Both the position numbers and the translations under genes were made by a program. 64,000 nucleotides of DNA from Chamaecyparis obtusa. Taxonomy: Eukaryota > Streptophyta > Pinopsida > Cupressales > Cupressaceae. The stretch spans positions 420,001 through 484,000 of the forward strand of contig BSBK01002936.1 of assembly GCA_027943335.1 (NCBI GenBank). The letters are read 5' to 3'. Below, piece by piece: positions 1-11,290 of the stretch (positions are counted from its first letter, which is position 1; each line of letters starts with the position of its first letter). The notes beneath the pieces were generated by a model that was given only the letters and a program-made list of their open reading frames with translations, did no database searches and had not been told where the DNA came from.

Positions 1-89
1 ATATGACGAGAATAGATTGGAATAAGAAGAAATCTATCCTAACTGATTGTCATAATATCATAGGGAAGGAGGAAATTTTTTGGATGTAG

Positions 90-3000
90 AGATCGAGATC
101 TATTTGGTTAAGGGAAGGAGATCAAAACACCTATTTCTTCCACCTCTCCACCATGAGACACAAAGCGGCTAATAGGATCAGCAGTATCAAAAAGGGAGAC
201 CAAATCTTGAAGGAGGGACAAGGACATAGAAGTGGAAGCCATAGCTTACTTCTCTTCTCTCCTTTCTAAGACCAAGAGCTTTCAAAGCAGGATCAGGACA
301 AACTTTAACAAATATCCCAAAAATCATATCTAAAGGTAAAAAAAAGTCCTTATGCTTAGTCCCGAACATGATGGAGGTCAAGAGAGCTTTGGACTCTCTC
401 CTAGGAGACAAAGCCCCTAGCCCTAATGGCTTCCCTGTGTTATTTTTTCACCTCTACTGAGATGTGGTGAAAGAAGATGTGGTCAAAGTGGTGCAGAATT
501 CTTTGGTTCAAAAAATATCCTCAAAGAGCTTAATGCCACCTTTCTGGTGCTTATTCCTAAGACTTTTGGGGTGGATTCTATGGAGCTTTTCAGACCTATC
601 AGTCTCTGTAATTCCTTTCTTAAGATCATTTCCAAGGTAATCACCTCTAGGATTCTTAAAGTCCTCCCCTCTCTGATCTCTCAGCAACAATCTGGCTTTG
701 TGCTTGGAAGACATATATTGGACTCCATCATGATGGTGCATGAAGTTATTCATTCCTTAGTTTCTGGCAATAGGAAAGGTTTTCTTCTCAAGCTCAATCT
801 TTCTAAGGCTTATGACAGGGTTGACTAGTAGCTCCTCCTCAGAGTTCTTGAAGCCTTTGGATTTAATTCTAAATCTTGCAAGATCATTCAGCAAATAATA
901 TCTACTCCATCTTTGGCTATTCTATTCAATGGATCTTCATCGACCTTCTTCAAACCCACCAGGGGCCTGAGGCAAGGGGATCCCCTGTCTCCTATCCTCT
1001 TTATCATTCTTTTTTGAATTCCTTGGTAGATCTATCTCCACTTCCAAGAGGGAGGGGTCTTTGAAAGGAATAAATCCTTCCTCTGGGAACAATGTCTTCT
1101 CTCATCAGTAGTTTGTGGACAACACTATCCTTGGAGGCAAGGCTTCAGTTGGAGAAGCCAAAAAGGTGAAGGACCTTCTCAACACTTACACCAGAGCCAT
1201 AGGTCAGTCTATAAATTGAAATAAAAGCTCCATCTTCTTTATTAACACCCAGGAGGGGAGACAAAGGATAATTTCTAACATCTTGGGTTGTGGCATCAAC
1301 TCTTTTCTGTCTTATTATCTTGGCTTGCCCTTAGGTGTTAAACCTCTGAAAGCCTTCTGGAAAAAAATTATTGATAGATTGAACATGAAGCTCACATGCT
1401 AGAAAGATTCAATTGGTCAAGTCAACTCTTCAAAATCTCCCTACCTATGCTTTAAGTCTTTTCTCTATTCCTGCTAAAGCTAAAGAGGCAATGGAAAGTA
1501 TTCAAAGAAGATTCCTTTGGTCTGAAATGAAAGAACATAAGTGAATACCCCTCATAGCTTGGGAGAAAGTCTATCACCCTAAGAAGTCTGGAGGCCTTAG
1601 AATAAGGGGAATAAGACCGTTCAACAAATCTCTTCAAGAAAAATAGATATGGAGAATCTTCAACAGTACAGGGGAATGGCAAGACACAATTGAAGAAAAA
1701 TACCTAACAAACAACTCTATAAAGCTCTTCTTTGAAGAGACAAATCACCCAAAAGGATTAGTTATATGGAACGGTCTTCTCAACACTAAGGATTTGGCTA
1801 AGTCCAAGGAAAAATTAAAAATTGGGAATGGTTAGTCCATAAACTTCTAGAATGACAACTGGCTTCAAAAGGGATGCTTGAAAGATTGTGAGAATTTTAA
1901 TTTATGGAGGGAATATTGCATCCAAAGTTATGGTTCCCAGGCTAGCAACTACAGAATGGGAGAAAAATGGGTGGACCTCTCCTAGATATCTCAAGACCTG
2001 GCCCCTTTGATTATAGATCTCAATGTGGTCTCTCTCTTTGATGCTCAGGACGTGCTCATTTGGGAAGACTCTTCAAATGGAAACTTCATGGTGGCTTCAA
2101 CTTATTCCTCTTTGTTGTCTCAAAATCAAGAAGCCAATCTACTCTGGGAGAGAGCCTAGGTCCCTGGCCTTACTCCCAAAATCAATGTTTTCTTCTAGCT
2201 TCTTCTTCTGAACCATATCCTCATGGTTGACAACCTCATCAAGAGAGGATTTCAGATACACAATAGGTGTGTTCTCTACAGAAATCAATCAGAATTGATG
2301 GATCGCTTGTTCCTTCATTGCTCTTTTGTAAGTAACATTTGGAACCTCCTCCTTTTGGCCCTAGAATTATCCTGGTGTTTTCCCTTTTCTTTCCTATACC
2401 TCTTCTCCCAATGGTCTTTCACCAACTTTAACTTAGACTTCAAAACTTTTTGTTCCTGGATCCTCCCACATTTCTTTTGTGGAGTCTAGAAAGAATGCAA
2501 TACTCAAATCTTTTGTGACCGCTCCTCCCCTCCAAAAATGATCTTTGAAAAGATCCACTTTGTTGTTAAGGAAAATTTCTATCACTATGGTGGCTCTAAT
2601 CTTTTTGCAGGAAAGGTCACCGATGTGGCTCAAGAGAAAAGACTTAACTACACCTGGAGGTGCCCACTAGCAGGCTGGTCCAAAGAAAAATTTGATGGTG
2701 CAACCAAAGGGAACCCGGGTCAAGTGGGCAGTGGTGGAATCATCAGGAATAACTTTGGTTTTGGCTTAGCGGTGATCATCTCTCCTCTTGGTTGTCAAAC
2801 TAATCACTTTGCAGAAGTGAGTGTGGCCCTCCAAGTCACCAAACTTGCCCATGACATAGGGGTCAAAGAGCTCTAGCTTGAAGGTGACTCTATGAATATC
2901 ATCAAAAGCTTAAACCTCATCCAATCTCTATCTTGGTCCATTTCCAACATGATCAATGAAACATAGGCTATTCTTAACAAATTTGAAGAGGTCCACATTT

Positions 3001-3090
3001 CTAACATGTACAGGGAAGCCAACTGTGTTGCTAACTTGTTCACCAACCTAGTAGTAAAAAATGAAGCTAAGATGAGGTGGCACTAAGGCA
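90..3090 (+). pseudogene. LINE ORF2 remnant: reverse transcriptase, zf-RVT, RNase H
   Basis: ORF2 is the LINE polyprotein that nicks target DNA and reverse-transcribes the element RNA. What remains, in order: the linker preceding RT (about 95-240, WLREGDQNTYFF); the RT fingers and palm (about 365-830, with PISLCN, QSGFVLGRH and KAYDRVD); the [10 protein letters not shown] block near 965; and the catalytic region near 1105. There the usual F/Y-A-D-D reads FVDN after an in-frame stop, so the second catalytic aspartate is gone. A zf-RVT-like segment (about 2220-2400, DNLIKRGF then NRC and FLHC) precedes an RNase H domain at about 2640-3065 (FDGATKGNPG, EGDSMNIIKS, ANCVANLF). At least five frame changes are needed to read it. 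The endonuclease domain would lie left of the window. Confident family call; clearly dead. Confidence 0.9.
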
Positions 3091-3402
3091 GAGATCTCCC
3101 TGGTGAAGTGAAGGATTTACTTGAAGGGGATAGACTCCAAAGTACCAAGGGAATCATAAAAGACAATTATGAAAGATAATGGAGATTTTTAGAGGATTCA
3201 TTACATTAATGACAAGTATTGGAGGGATAGAAAGGCTAATTAATATGTGTCCCCTCTGCATGCTTTCTGAGTATTGTTTCCCAAGAACTGTATTCATGTT
3301 CAAAGGCATAAAATAAGAGAGGTGAGAAAAATTGCTACAAGAAAGACCAAAAGAAAAAGGGATCAGCCTTACCAGAGAGAAGCCTGATTCCAGACCAAAT
3401 CC

Positions 3403-5213
3403 ATGGTTAGAGAAAGACATAGGAGGGAACCTAAGAATGATAGTATGAAGTGGAAGAAACACACCAAGGTTTGGAGTGCCCTGCAGAAAGGGGAAATAAC
3501 CACATTCATTGAGAGGCTTCATGGCAGTAAGAAGGCGGTCACCAACATTTTCGTCAAAAGATGGAATGAAGGCATTGTGGAGATTGAGGGTAAGTCCTTC
3601 ATTGTCACTGAGGATGTAATTTTTATGGTCACTGGCATGCCCATTATTGGCAAAATTTTTTACAAGGATCGTAAATTATTGGATAATGATGTCAACAACT
3701 TTGTTAGAGAGGATGAGGAGAAGAAGGCTATTGTCAAGTCGGGAACCTACTACTAGCCTGCGGGTATGAAAATGATGTGGAAGTATGTTCTCAAGGCCCT
3801 TATCTCATACATCCCTCTGGATACTAGGTTCGATAGAATTAGGACCTACCACTTTGTCTTGCTAAACCACTTCAGGCATGGAAAAAAGATATCCATCCCA
3901 TTTTATCTCTATTCCTCCATAAATGAGAATATTAATGGCTTTAGACAGAAGAACATTGCTAACCCTACATTTCATGAGGGCCTGTTACTTCTTACTTACA
4001 ATTTATTTAAAGCTCAAATTCTGGGTAAGGAAATTGTAGACAAAAAGTTAATAGTGTTGATTCTGGGTCAGACTACATCCCTTTGGAAGGTAACAGTGAG
4101 GGCATGCATTCTAAGGACAATGAGAAAGAAGAGATCAATAATTCAAAATAGGGGTTTTCATAAAAAAAAGAGACCTTTGAGCTTAGTCAAAATTGAAAAA
4201 TCTCCAAAAAAGGACACAAAGGAGATACCCTCGGATGAGGAGTATAATGAAAATGATGAAGAAATGAACATAGATGATGAGGAGGACAACTCAAAAGGGG
4301 AGGCTAGTAAGAAGATGGGCAAAATCTCAACACTAAGGGGGATTTCTCAGGCTATCTCTTCATTGATCTCACTATCAGTGATGACAATTCCCCCCCTCCT
4401 CAACCCCCATCAGGAGCCAAAAATGAAGCTCAAGTCCCTAATTCTGAGGACCTCAAAGATGACCAAGGTAATCCCTCTATCTTGTCACCCAATTTGCAAG
4501 AGACATCAGAAGAAAATTCTAGAGGGGAGTACCAAAGTCAAGATAATGGAAAAGGGAAAAGGGTATGGAGGAACTTCAATGTGAACATAGTGCAGATGGG
4601 GATCATAAGGGAAGTCGTGAACCCCAAAATCCTAGAGGACATTGATGGAAGAATCCAAAAGGAGGAGCTGATTGACCCTACTCTAGTAGTCCTCAGTGAC
4701 AAGGCTAGGGAAATGGAGATGAATCTCCTAAATAATGCTAAGAATAGCATGCTAGATTAGTACAGGTCCTTCAAATGGCTCTTCCATGAAACTGAAGATC
4801 TCAAAGACAAAATACAGAGCATGGATGATAAGGACCGCAAACCCATAGAGTGTAAGAGAAGCTTGGAGTCAAGAGTTGATTACTTGGAAGAAAAAATGAA
4901 AAGTCTTGAGGACACCCTTAAGGGCATTGCTGAGAAAAACTATGACATTCTCAAATCATCCAATGAGCATATCAAGCTGCTTATCAACAAAATGGAAGAA
5001 AAGATGGATAACAGGGATGGTCAAAAGAACACAGAGGAAGATAAGAAAAAGCCCAGTGAAGGTCTAGGCAAGAGAACCAGAGCCAAAACAAAGAAAAATA
5101 GGGATGATGATAGCGCCCATGGACCCCATGACATTCAGAAGGTAAAAGAGGCATCAGAGAAGATGGAGGTCCTCGAATGCAATGATGTCATTATGCTCAG
5201 GAGCCTCGCTTGA
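3403..5213 (+). pseudogene. Extra ORF downstream of LINE ORF2: unknown globular region plus charged coiled-coil tail
   Basis: This ORF begins about 300 bp after the RNase H domain and ends about 190 bp before the terminal A-run, so it lies inside the LINE transcript unit. The first part (3403-4070, one stop at 3754) is globular, with segments such as RWNEGIVEIEG, VTGMPIIGKIF and NPTFHEGLLLLTYNLF. The second part is acidic and low-complexity (from about 4200), then lysine/glutamate-rich with predicted coiled coil (4821-5213, VDYLEEKMKSLEDTL). A frameshift near 4480 links the pieces. I do not recognise a family with certainty. The layout resembles retroelement-associated plant ORFs and the second ORF of element H. 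Plant LINEs normally have ORF1 before ORF2, so a third ORF here is unusual. It could be a 3' transduction or a fused second element, though I see no A-rich junction at 3100-3400. Confidence 0.55.
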
Positions 5214-5408
5214 CCCTGACAACTGGTGCCTGTCTCTTTTTTTTCTTTGTTTTGTCTACTCCTTTTTGTGGTAGCTTGTTGGTTTTCCATTCAGAGGCCT
5301 GTTACTCTATTTATTATGCTTTAACTTTGCTTTGAACTCGTATTTTCTACTTTTTACTTTTCTATGGGTTTCAAGAACTCTGTAAAACCTATTTTACATA
5401 ATAAAAAA
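5214..5408 (+). other. LINE 3' untranslated tail and A-run
   Basis: This T-rich, non-coding stretch ends in TTTTACATAATAAAAAAAA, the form expected for a plant LINE 3' end. The A-run at 5401-5408 abuts LTR sequence directly. No target-site duplication can be checked because the LINE 5' end is outside the window. Confidence 0.7.
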
Positions 5409-6437
5409 AACTTATATTTTGGTATCACAGAAACCCTTGTTAGAAGGTAAAAAATGTGGTGGGGATGGAACCCACAAAGCTTCATTACTATAGTAATTAA
5501 ATTTTTCAGTTAAGGCTACAAAGATTGATCATTTCTAGTGATATTACCTTGTTAGGAGTAACAAAAAGATTAGCTAGATCTACCTAGTTAGAGGATTTTA
5601 GGAACACAACTAAGTGCGCACTCAGTTAATATATTTTGCATAAGACTATTAAGTCTAGTCTTTTAAGAGATTTAAGTCTGTTACAATGGTTAGAATGCAA
5701 TAGTGAAATTGATTTGTAGATAGAAACTAGCTTTACTTGGTTTCAGATTTGATAAATACTTAGCTGATATCACCTTACTGTGATAGATCTCATCTCTGAA
5801 TTCTTCTTAGTAGACTTTTGATCTAATATATTCTGATTATGTCCTTGAATGCTCTGTCTATGCTTCAACTTCACAACCCTATCTGATCTTCAGATGTCTG
5901 TATGTGTGGCTACTTCATGTGTGATTCTTGTGAAAATGACATCTTTATAATTCTTATAACAAAGGATTTTGACCTAATTAGGGTTATGACTACATCTTAG
6001 AAAACCTAAGATCAACGATTCAAATAAATGACCTGAACATCATTACATAGGGATCATGAATCATTAAGTGATTACATTTGCATTTAATCTTCACCTCGAC
6101 CAAGTGGTAAAATATTTTCTAGATTGATGTAAACTGCTTACCTTGTAGTTTGTGCCATTAAAAAATGCTATGTTGTTTCCTAGTTTACTCGGTATAGACT
6201 GTATTCATCACTTAGTAATTAACTGATGCTTGGTATATGTGAATGCTCTGTTAAACTATGCTCGATGCTCAATAATCATCTGGCTTAGTATGAGTACTCA
6301 GTCAAGACTGTGTTTGGTTAATATAATACTTTACATTGTGACCTTCTCAGTACATGTTCTTGATGTGTTGACTGACTAGCCTATTTGTTTCCTTTACTGA
6401 CTATATGTGTGACACTAATGACAACATATAACTAACA
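5409..6437 (-). repeat. 3' LTR of element H, truncated by the LINE
   Basis: This is homologous, end to end and in the same orientation, to 40918-41897. The far terminal about 200 bp (matching 40718-40917) is missing because the LINE A-run abuts 5409. On the minus strand the LTR starts TGTTAGTTATATG at 6437, directly after the polypurine tract. The other copy lacks about 45 bp present here near 6380-6425. Confidence 0.85.
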
Positions 6438-6452
6438 TTCTCCCCCTTTGAC
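6438..6452 (-). promoter_or_regulatory. Polypurine tract of element H
   Basis: Read on the minus strand, the purine-rich GTCAAAGGGGGAGAA lies immediately upstream of the TGTTAG start of the LTR. This is the canonical position of the plus-strand DNA priming site of an LTR retrotransposon. Confidence 0.85.
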
Positions 6453-6684
6453 ATTAGTGACAAAAACACATATGTATGCCTTAAAAAAAATATCAAAAAT
6501 TGTATACTTCAAATTATAAACTCCCCCTTTGTATGTGCCTTGGTAAGTATATAAACTATATATACATAAATTTTCTCCTTTACTTATTCTTTGTAAGTAT
6601 ACATATCTATTTCTCCCTTTTTTGGAATAATTCCAAAAATTTGTATATACTTACAACTTATCAAAAATAGATTGATGGGTTTTG

Positions 6685-7275
6685 TTAAAGTTGGCAAAGG
6701 TTTTCCCATTCCTCTTTCAAAATATCTAAAGAAATTTTCTCCAAACCAACTTGTGCATGCATATCAAAGATATGATCTACAATAGATAGCTTGAGAGTAG
6801 CAATGAGATCTTCAGCTTTATTTGCATGTCCTATCATCACCTCAATGTGTGGTAACAACTCTACTTGAAGCTTGGTTGTTTCATCTTGGATTTAGTCTAT
6901 TTCTCTTCTTAGCTCATTCCTCAACCCATGTATATTCTTGACCTTAGCATAATGTGCTTTGAATGCATTTGGGTCTATAAGTAAGCTTTATGCACTCTTC
7001 TGCAGTTCTTCATCTAATTGCTTTAGCTTTTCGGTTGTTTTTGTAGTGAAGGACTTGGTAGTGCAAATATTTTACAAAGTGGTGATTATCTGTTGAATAA
7101 TACTTTCAATCTCATTAATGGTTTCAGATAATTTTACCTTATTGATTGCCACTTCCTAGCTAATTTTCTTTGCAATCTTGAATTGGATTTTGGATTCAGC
7201 TCTCTCCTCAATTCTCTTTTTTGCATCTACATTTAGAGAGTTGATGTGCCTAGTTAGAGTTGCAGGTTGATCAAT
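6685..7275 (-). pseudogene. Element H second ORF, C-terminal part (coiled coil)
   Basis: On the minus strand this continues the ORF segment at 18775-21537 once the hAT element and one copy of its 8-bp duplication are removed. The codon phase matches exactly, and the frame stays open for more than 40 codons across the junction apart from scattered decay stops. It is rich in K, E, I and L with heptad-like spacing (for example NSLNVDAKKRIEERAES), so probably a coiled coil. It ends at TAA (6685-6687), followed by about 230 bp of untranslated sequence before the polypurine tract. Function is unknown. Confidence 0.65.
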
Positions 7276-7283
7276 GATGGGAG

Positions 7284-7305
7284 CAGGGATAACTTTAAGG
7301 AAGCC
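7284..7305 (+). repeat. Left terminal inverted repeat of the hAT element
   Basis: Starts CAGGG, typical for hAT ends, next to target duplication GATGGGAG at 7276-7283. About two thirds of the first 18 positions match the right end at 18745-18766 read in reverse. Confidence 0.75.
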
Positions 7306-7329
7306 CCCCTCCCAAAAAGTATAAAATTG

Positions 7330-7646
7330 TGGCGAATCACATGTGTTTTGGGGGGAAAAATTTTAATAGTGATGGCGAATTATGTGTCAAAATATGGATA
7401 TGTGGTGGTGAATTTTTTAATAGTGTATACAATTTTTATAAAAAAATGGTGACTATATTTTTTTAAAAAATAAAATTATTAATATTGATGGCAAATTATG
7501 TTTCAAAATATGGATATTGATTGGCGAATATTTTAATAACAGATACCATTTTTATAAAAATATGGCGAAACTATTTTCCAAATATTTGAATTAATTTTTT
7601 TGTCATGGCGAATGGTTTTCAAAAAATTATAGTTGGTATGGTGATT
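7330..7646 (+). repeat. Subterminal TGGCGAAT motifs, left end of hAT
   Basis: TGGCGAAT or one-base variants occur at 7330, 7373, 7407, 7489, 7522, 7563, 7606 and near 7639. Related copies lie near the right end (about 18500, 18544, 18604, 18662). hAT transposases commonly bind short repeated subterminal motifs, so these are candidate binding sites. The assignment is inferred from position and repetition. The surrounding 7284-7790 is AT-rich with no gene. Confidence 0.55.
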
Positions 7647-7656
7647 GAATAATTGG

Positions 7657-7717
7657 ACCACATTCCCTCCCAAATGCACTAAAGGATTTATCGCACCACA
7701 TTCCCTCCCAAATGCAC
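7657..7717 (+). repeat. Short direct repeat, two copies
   Basis: ACCACATTCCCTCCCAAATG and flanking bases occur at 7657-7679 and again at 7695-7717, inside the hAT left arm. Looks like a local duplication. Confidence 0.8.
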
Positions 7718-7795
7718 CTTCCACCATTCATCTCTCTTAATCCAATGGTTGTGGTTTGATTTTGAAGTTGCATCGGGTCCCACTCCCATCACTAT

Positions 7796-8071
7796 GATGT
7801 CACAGACTCACACGACACACGTTCGTTGGATCTACAACATATCAATGGCCAAAGGTGAATTTCAGGCCTATTGTTGGTCTTCATAATATTTATGAAAAAC
7901 TCTCGGTGGAATCATGACACGTGGTATGACACGTGTTCAGTACCACGTGTCATGATTTCACCAAGAGTTTTTTGTAAATATTATGAAGACCAACAATAGG
8001 CCCAAAATTCACCTTTGGTCATTGATATGTTGTAATCGAATGGACGTGTGACATTGTGAGTCTGTGACCTC
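7796..8071. repeat. Foldback (long inverted repeat, MITE-like) inside the hAT element
   Basis: About 135-bp arms (7796-7930 and 7937-8071) are near-complementary, with GATGTCACAGACTCACA on the left matching GAGGTCACAGACTCACA from the right. The centre carries three CACGTG cores (G-box sequence) around 7918, 7933 and 7952. No clear target duplication is visible beside it. It could be a MITE nested in the hAT element or part of its own structure. No coding capacity. Confidence 0.8.
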
Positions 8072-8690
8072 ATTTTCTAACACTAGAAAAGTAGAATTCT
8101 TTTGGCAAATTAGGTAATATTAGATAGAAATATTAATTAATGGCGATGAGTAGATGAGTCATGCCATCAATTAAAGTAATGTGAATTAATGGTTTCTTTG
8201 ATGGCACTTTTCAATTTTCACTAAAAGATATGTGTGACATCATATAACTAATAACTATTCAGTACCATGATAGATTAATGCCTTAAAGTTAAGGCTTGAA
8301 TGAAAATGTCATATCATATAAGGACATTATTTTCTGACTATTCGATGATCTTAAATCAATGGTAAAGCTTCATTTTCTGCCACCATTTTGTAGCTAACAT
8401 ACTTTTCTTATTGTTTCTGCAGACTAGGAACAAGTTTTAAGATTTTTTTATAATAAAGAATTGTTATGTCCACCTATGTGGTGCGATCCTTTCAACCTTC
8501 ATTATTCCCAAGATAGAAAATTTCTTTTCAAAAGTGTTGTTTCCAATTTCACCCAGTGTTGCATTAATTATGAAAGATTTGGAGATTTTTGGACAGTTAC
8601 CATTTATCTTACAATTTAATTAGATCTTTAGGGGAAATATTTTCAATCGGGACTTATAAATAGATTGATCTATGCTTGTTAATTTATGAT
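8072..8690. other. Non-coding AT-rich stretch within hAT left arm
   Basis: I see no ORF with family features, no tRNA-like structure and no strong repeat here. Confidence 0.5.
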
Positions 8691-8767
8691 TGTGAAAGCA
8701 TATTTGTGAGAATAGTCTGCGAGTGCTAGGTTCTTTGTGAAAGCATATTTGTGAGAATAGTCTGCGA
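8691..8767 (+). repeat. Tandem duplication, period 45 bp
   Basis: A 32-base segment starting TGTGAAAGCATATTTGTGAG occurs at 8691-8722 and again at 8736-8767, immediately upstream of the ORF remnant at 8768. Confidence 0.85.
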
Positions 8768-9360
8768 ATGGACACTCCAATTTGTTTGAGATGCACTACC
8801 TTGGAGGACCAGAAGACCTTTTTGGGCCTAGTCATAGACCCAATCCTAGCATTTGTTGCTACAGAGTTCGGAGCCTTCACCAAGGAGGCTATAAGGATGG
8901 TGCTTGGACATGAATTTTTGGAGAGTGAAAATAGGTATAGAGTCACCACTAATATTTTGTCTTGGTTTTTGGCATCTTTGTTGGACACGGGGGGGGGGGG
9001 GGGGGGAAGGTGGATATTATCATGCTTCTGAGGAAAGTTTATAAAGAAAAGTACCTCGATGACGATGTGCATGTTGTCTTATTTTTAGAAATTGGGGTTG
9101 GAATTCCTTGGGCAAATGATTTGCCTAAGATTCTACAACTAAGAGTACTTGTTCCTAGGCAACCATTCCTTCTGAACCTTGATGCTGAGTAGCTCACACA
9201 TCATTGGAAGTGGGCACAGATTGGGAGGGATTTCCTCTAGAAGTGGCACCTACTAGAGGAACTAGGGGACTATTAGTGGATAGATGAATTCTTCGAGATT
9301 ATCCTCTCTCCAAACTTCCACACAGAAGGAAGGGAGCCTTACCTAGATAGTTTGTGATTC
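8768..9360 (+). pseudogene. Unrecognised ORF remnant with internal G18 run
   Basis: A plus-strand frame starts at 8768 (MDTPICLRCTTLEDQ) and runs about 75 codons to an 18-G run at 8989-9006. Reading then continues in another frame (KVDIIMLLRKVYKEKYLDDD) to a stop at 9190, and in broken form to about 9360. The G-run is the obvious place for replication or sequencing slippage, so the frameshift may be real or an assembly artefact. No family is recognised. Two leucine-rich, moderately hydrophobic segments are visible and no catalytic motif. It could be an exon of the hAT accessory gene or a captured fragment. Confidence 0.4.
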
Positions 9361-11290
9361 TATGCAGTCTCTACTCTCTAGTCCCTATAATGTGTCTCAA
9401 AGTCTCCCTTTGGTGGTACTACATTACCAGGGTTTTTGAAATTATATAAATTGTAAATTGTAATCACGTATGTTGAAAAATATAATATGAAAATGTTATA
9501 AGAAATATGAAGTGCTACTACTTTTCTTTTTTGTTTTGATTATAAGAATCGTTAATAGATATGGTCTAGGGGCATATTTGAATTGTAATGAAATTTTGCA
9601 TTATATAATATAAAAAATTTGCGTTGTGCTTTTGTTTCATGTAATATTTTAATATTACCAAACTTTATCATTTAATGGTGACTGGTTCAAATTTCATGGA
9701 TAAGATATTCTAAGTGAATATAGTTAATTATTAATATTCATTATTGTGTATTAAATTATTAATATTTTAAAATTGTGACAATCATTGGATTATGAGAGAT
9801 GAACGATTGGAGTTTTATTTCGAAAGTACTATGGGTTTCAAAAAGCTTTTTTGAAAACTCACTCCAAAAACATGACACGTTGTCGTGTAATTTGATGAAA
9901 AGATTAAGTGGTATGTTTTAGAAAGATTAAGTTACACATAGTATGTTTTAGAAAGATTATGTTACCATTATAGTATAATTATATACCATTACATTTAACG
10001 AAAGGTTTTTAACATTACTCATAGTAGCAGATCTAAAAAGAACTGTTGAACTTGAACCATCGCCGAAGATTTTGAGACTGTAATTTGTGAGAGCCTTAGC
10101 CATTTAATTTCAGATTTCCAGATTTCAAAGTTTAATTTTAGGTAAGATATCTAGCTTGATGCATCCCGATTTTGTAATGTCAAAAATTTAGTTTAACTTG
10201 ATTTTGAAATTACAATTGGGATTTTCTTGAATTGGGGTTTTCTTAAATAGTTAGTTACTTCTATGATATTGTTAGTAAATATCTATGAATCTATGTTTTG
10301 GATAAAAACACAATCAGGTGTCAATGTTTAGGCTAACTTATCAGCACAACTAAATTTTAGTATTTCTAACTTAAAATTAATTTTGGTCAAACATATGGTC
10401 TAGCTAGATTCATTCTAGCTAGGTTAGATAATTGCTTTAACTTTTCCAATTGGAAATATTTATTAAACACATGTTTTATACTACTTTGGGTCCAATTACC
10501 ATAAAAATAAAATTATTTCAAAAAAGTGGCATTTCAATAACTCCTAATATTTTTAATGATATTTTTGAAAAAAAAAATACCCTTTTGTAGAGATCAAAGT
10601 CAAGAATATCCTCATATAGATTTTATAGTGTTTTAATTAGACATAGTTTATTGTAATTAAAAAATATTGAAAGTAGGTATTTTAACATTCAAGGAGATGT
10701 TGATTCAGAGAAAGAAAAAAAATAGTAAATGATATTAAACAAATTTGAAAAACATATGGTGCACTAGAGGAGAAAGTCCTCTTCAAGAATATATATTTCA
10801 TTTTTTGATTGGGATAGTTTTGTTATGAAAAATATGTTGCGAGATGAAAACTATTGATTTTAGTGAGTTGGAATTTGAATTGTTATAAAAGAGAAAATAT
10901 ATGTCACAAACCAATTTTTATTTCTTCATACACTAGCTATATATGTCATCTATGACATATTTTTAAATTAGCGGAAAAAATGTTTATTTACATATAATTT
11001 TTTGGTGGGAACTAGACCCCTAATTTTTAGCATTTTTCAGCAACTAAAACATCATCTTTATAAATTAAAAAAACATATCAATTCTTATTCAAAAAAATTA
11101 TTAAAAATATTAATCATAAACTTCATCCATTTTATCACATTTAATTAGTTTACATCATCTTCAAATTCCAAACATAAATGTCATTTTTATACAATTGAAG
11201 TTAAACAGCTTTGATTTTGTTAGCCTTTTCCTTTGTAAAAGAGTGACAACTTATTGTGCTTTTACCCTTTATTCATTCTTTTGAAGAACA
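9361..11290. other. Non-coding AT-rich stretch upstream of the hAT accessory ORF
   Basis: No coding signature. A short direct duplication (GTATGTTTTAGAAAGATTA, about 9911-9929 and 9940-9958) is present. This stretch would hold the promoter and leader of the ORF at 11291, but I cannot point to a convincing TATA box. Confidence 0.45.

Larger units (their letters stand above)
1..5408 (+). mobile_element. Non-LTR retrotransposon (plant L1-type LINE), 5' end outside window, decayed
   Basis: The segment reads as linker, reverse transcriptase, zinc-binding RT C-terminal region and RNase H of a plant LINE ORF2. It continues with an extra ORF, then a T-rich 3' tail and a final A-run at 5401-5408. Directly after the A-run the sequence becomes homologous to the interior of the LTR at 40718-41897. 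The LINE is therefore inserted into the 3' LTR of element H, and about 200 bp of that LTR should lie left of the window. Many stops and frameshifts make it non-functional. Neither the 5' end nor the endonuclease domain is visible. Confidence 0.85.

Noticed and set aside
2433..2876. Possibility that the LINE RNase H segment is a host RNase H gene
   Set aside because: It continues directly from the zf-RVT and RT regions in the same orientation and spacing as plant LINE ORF2.
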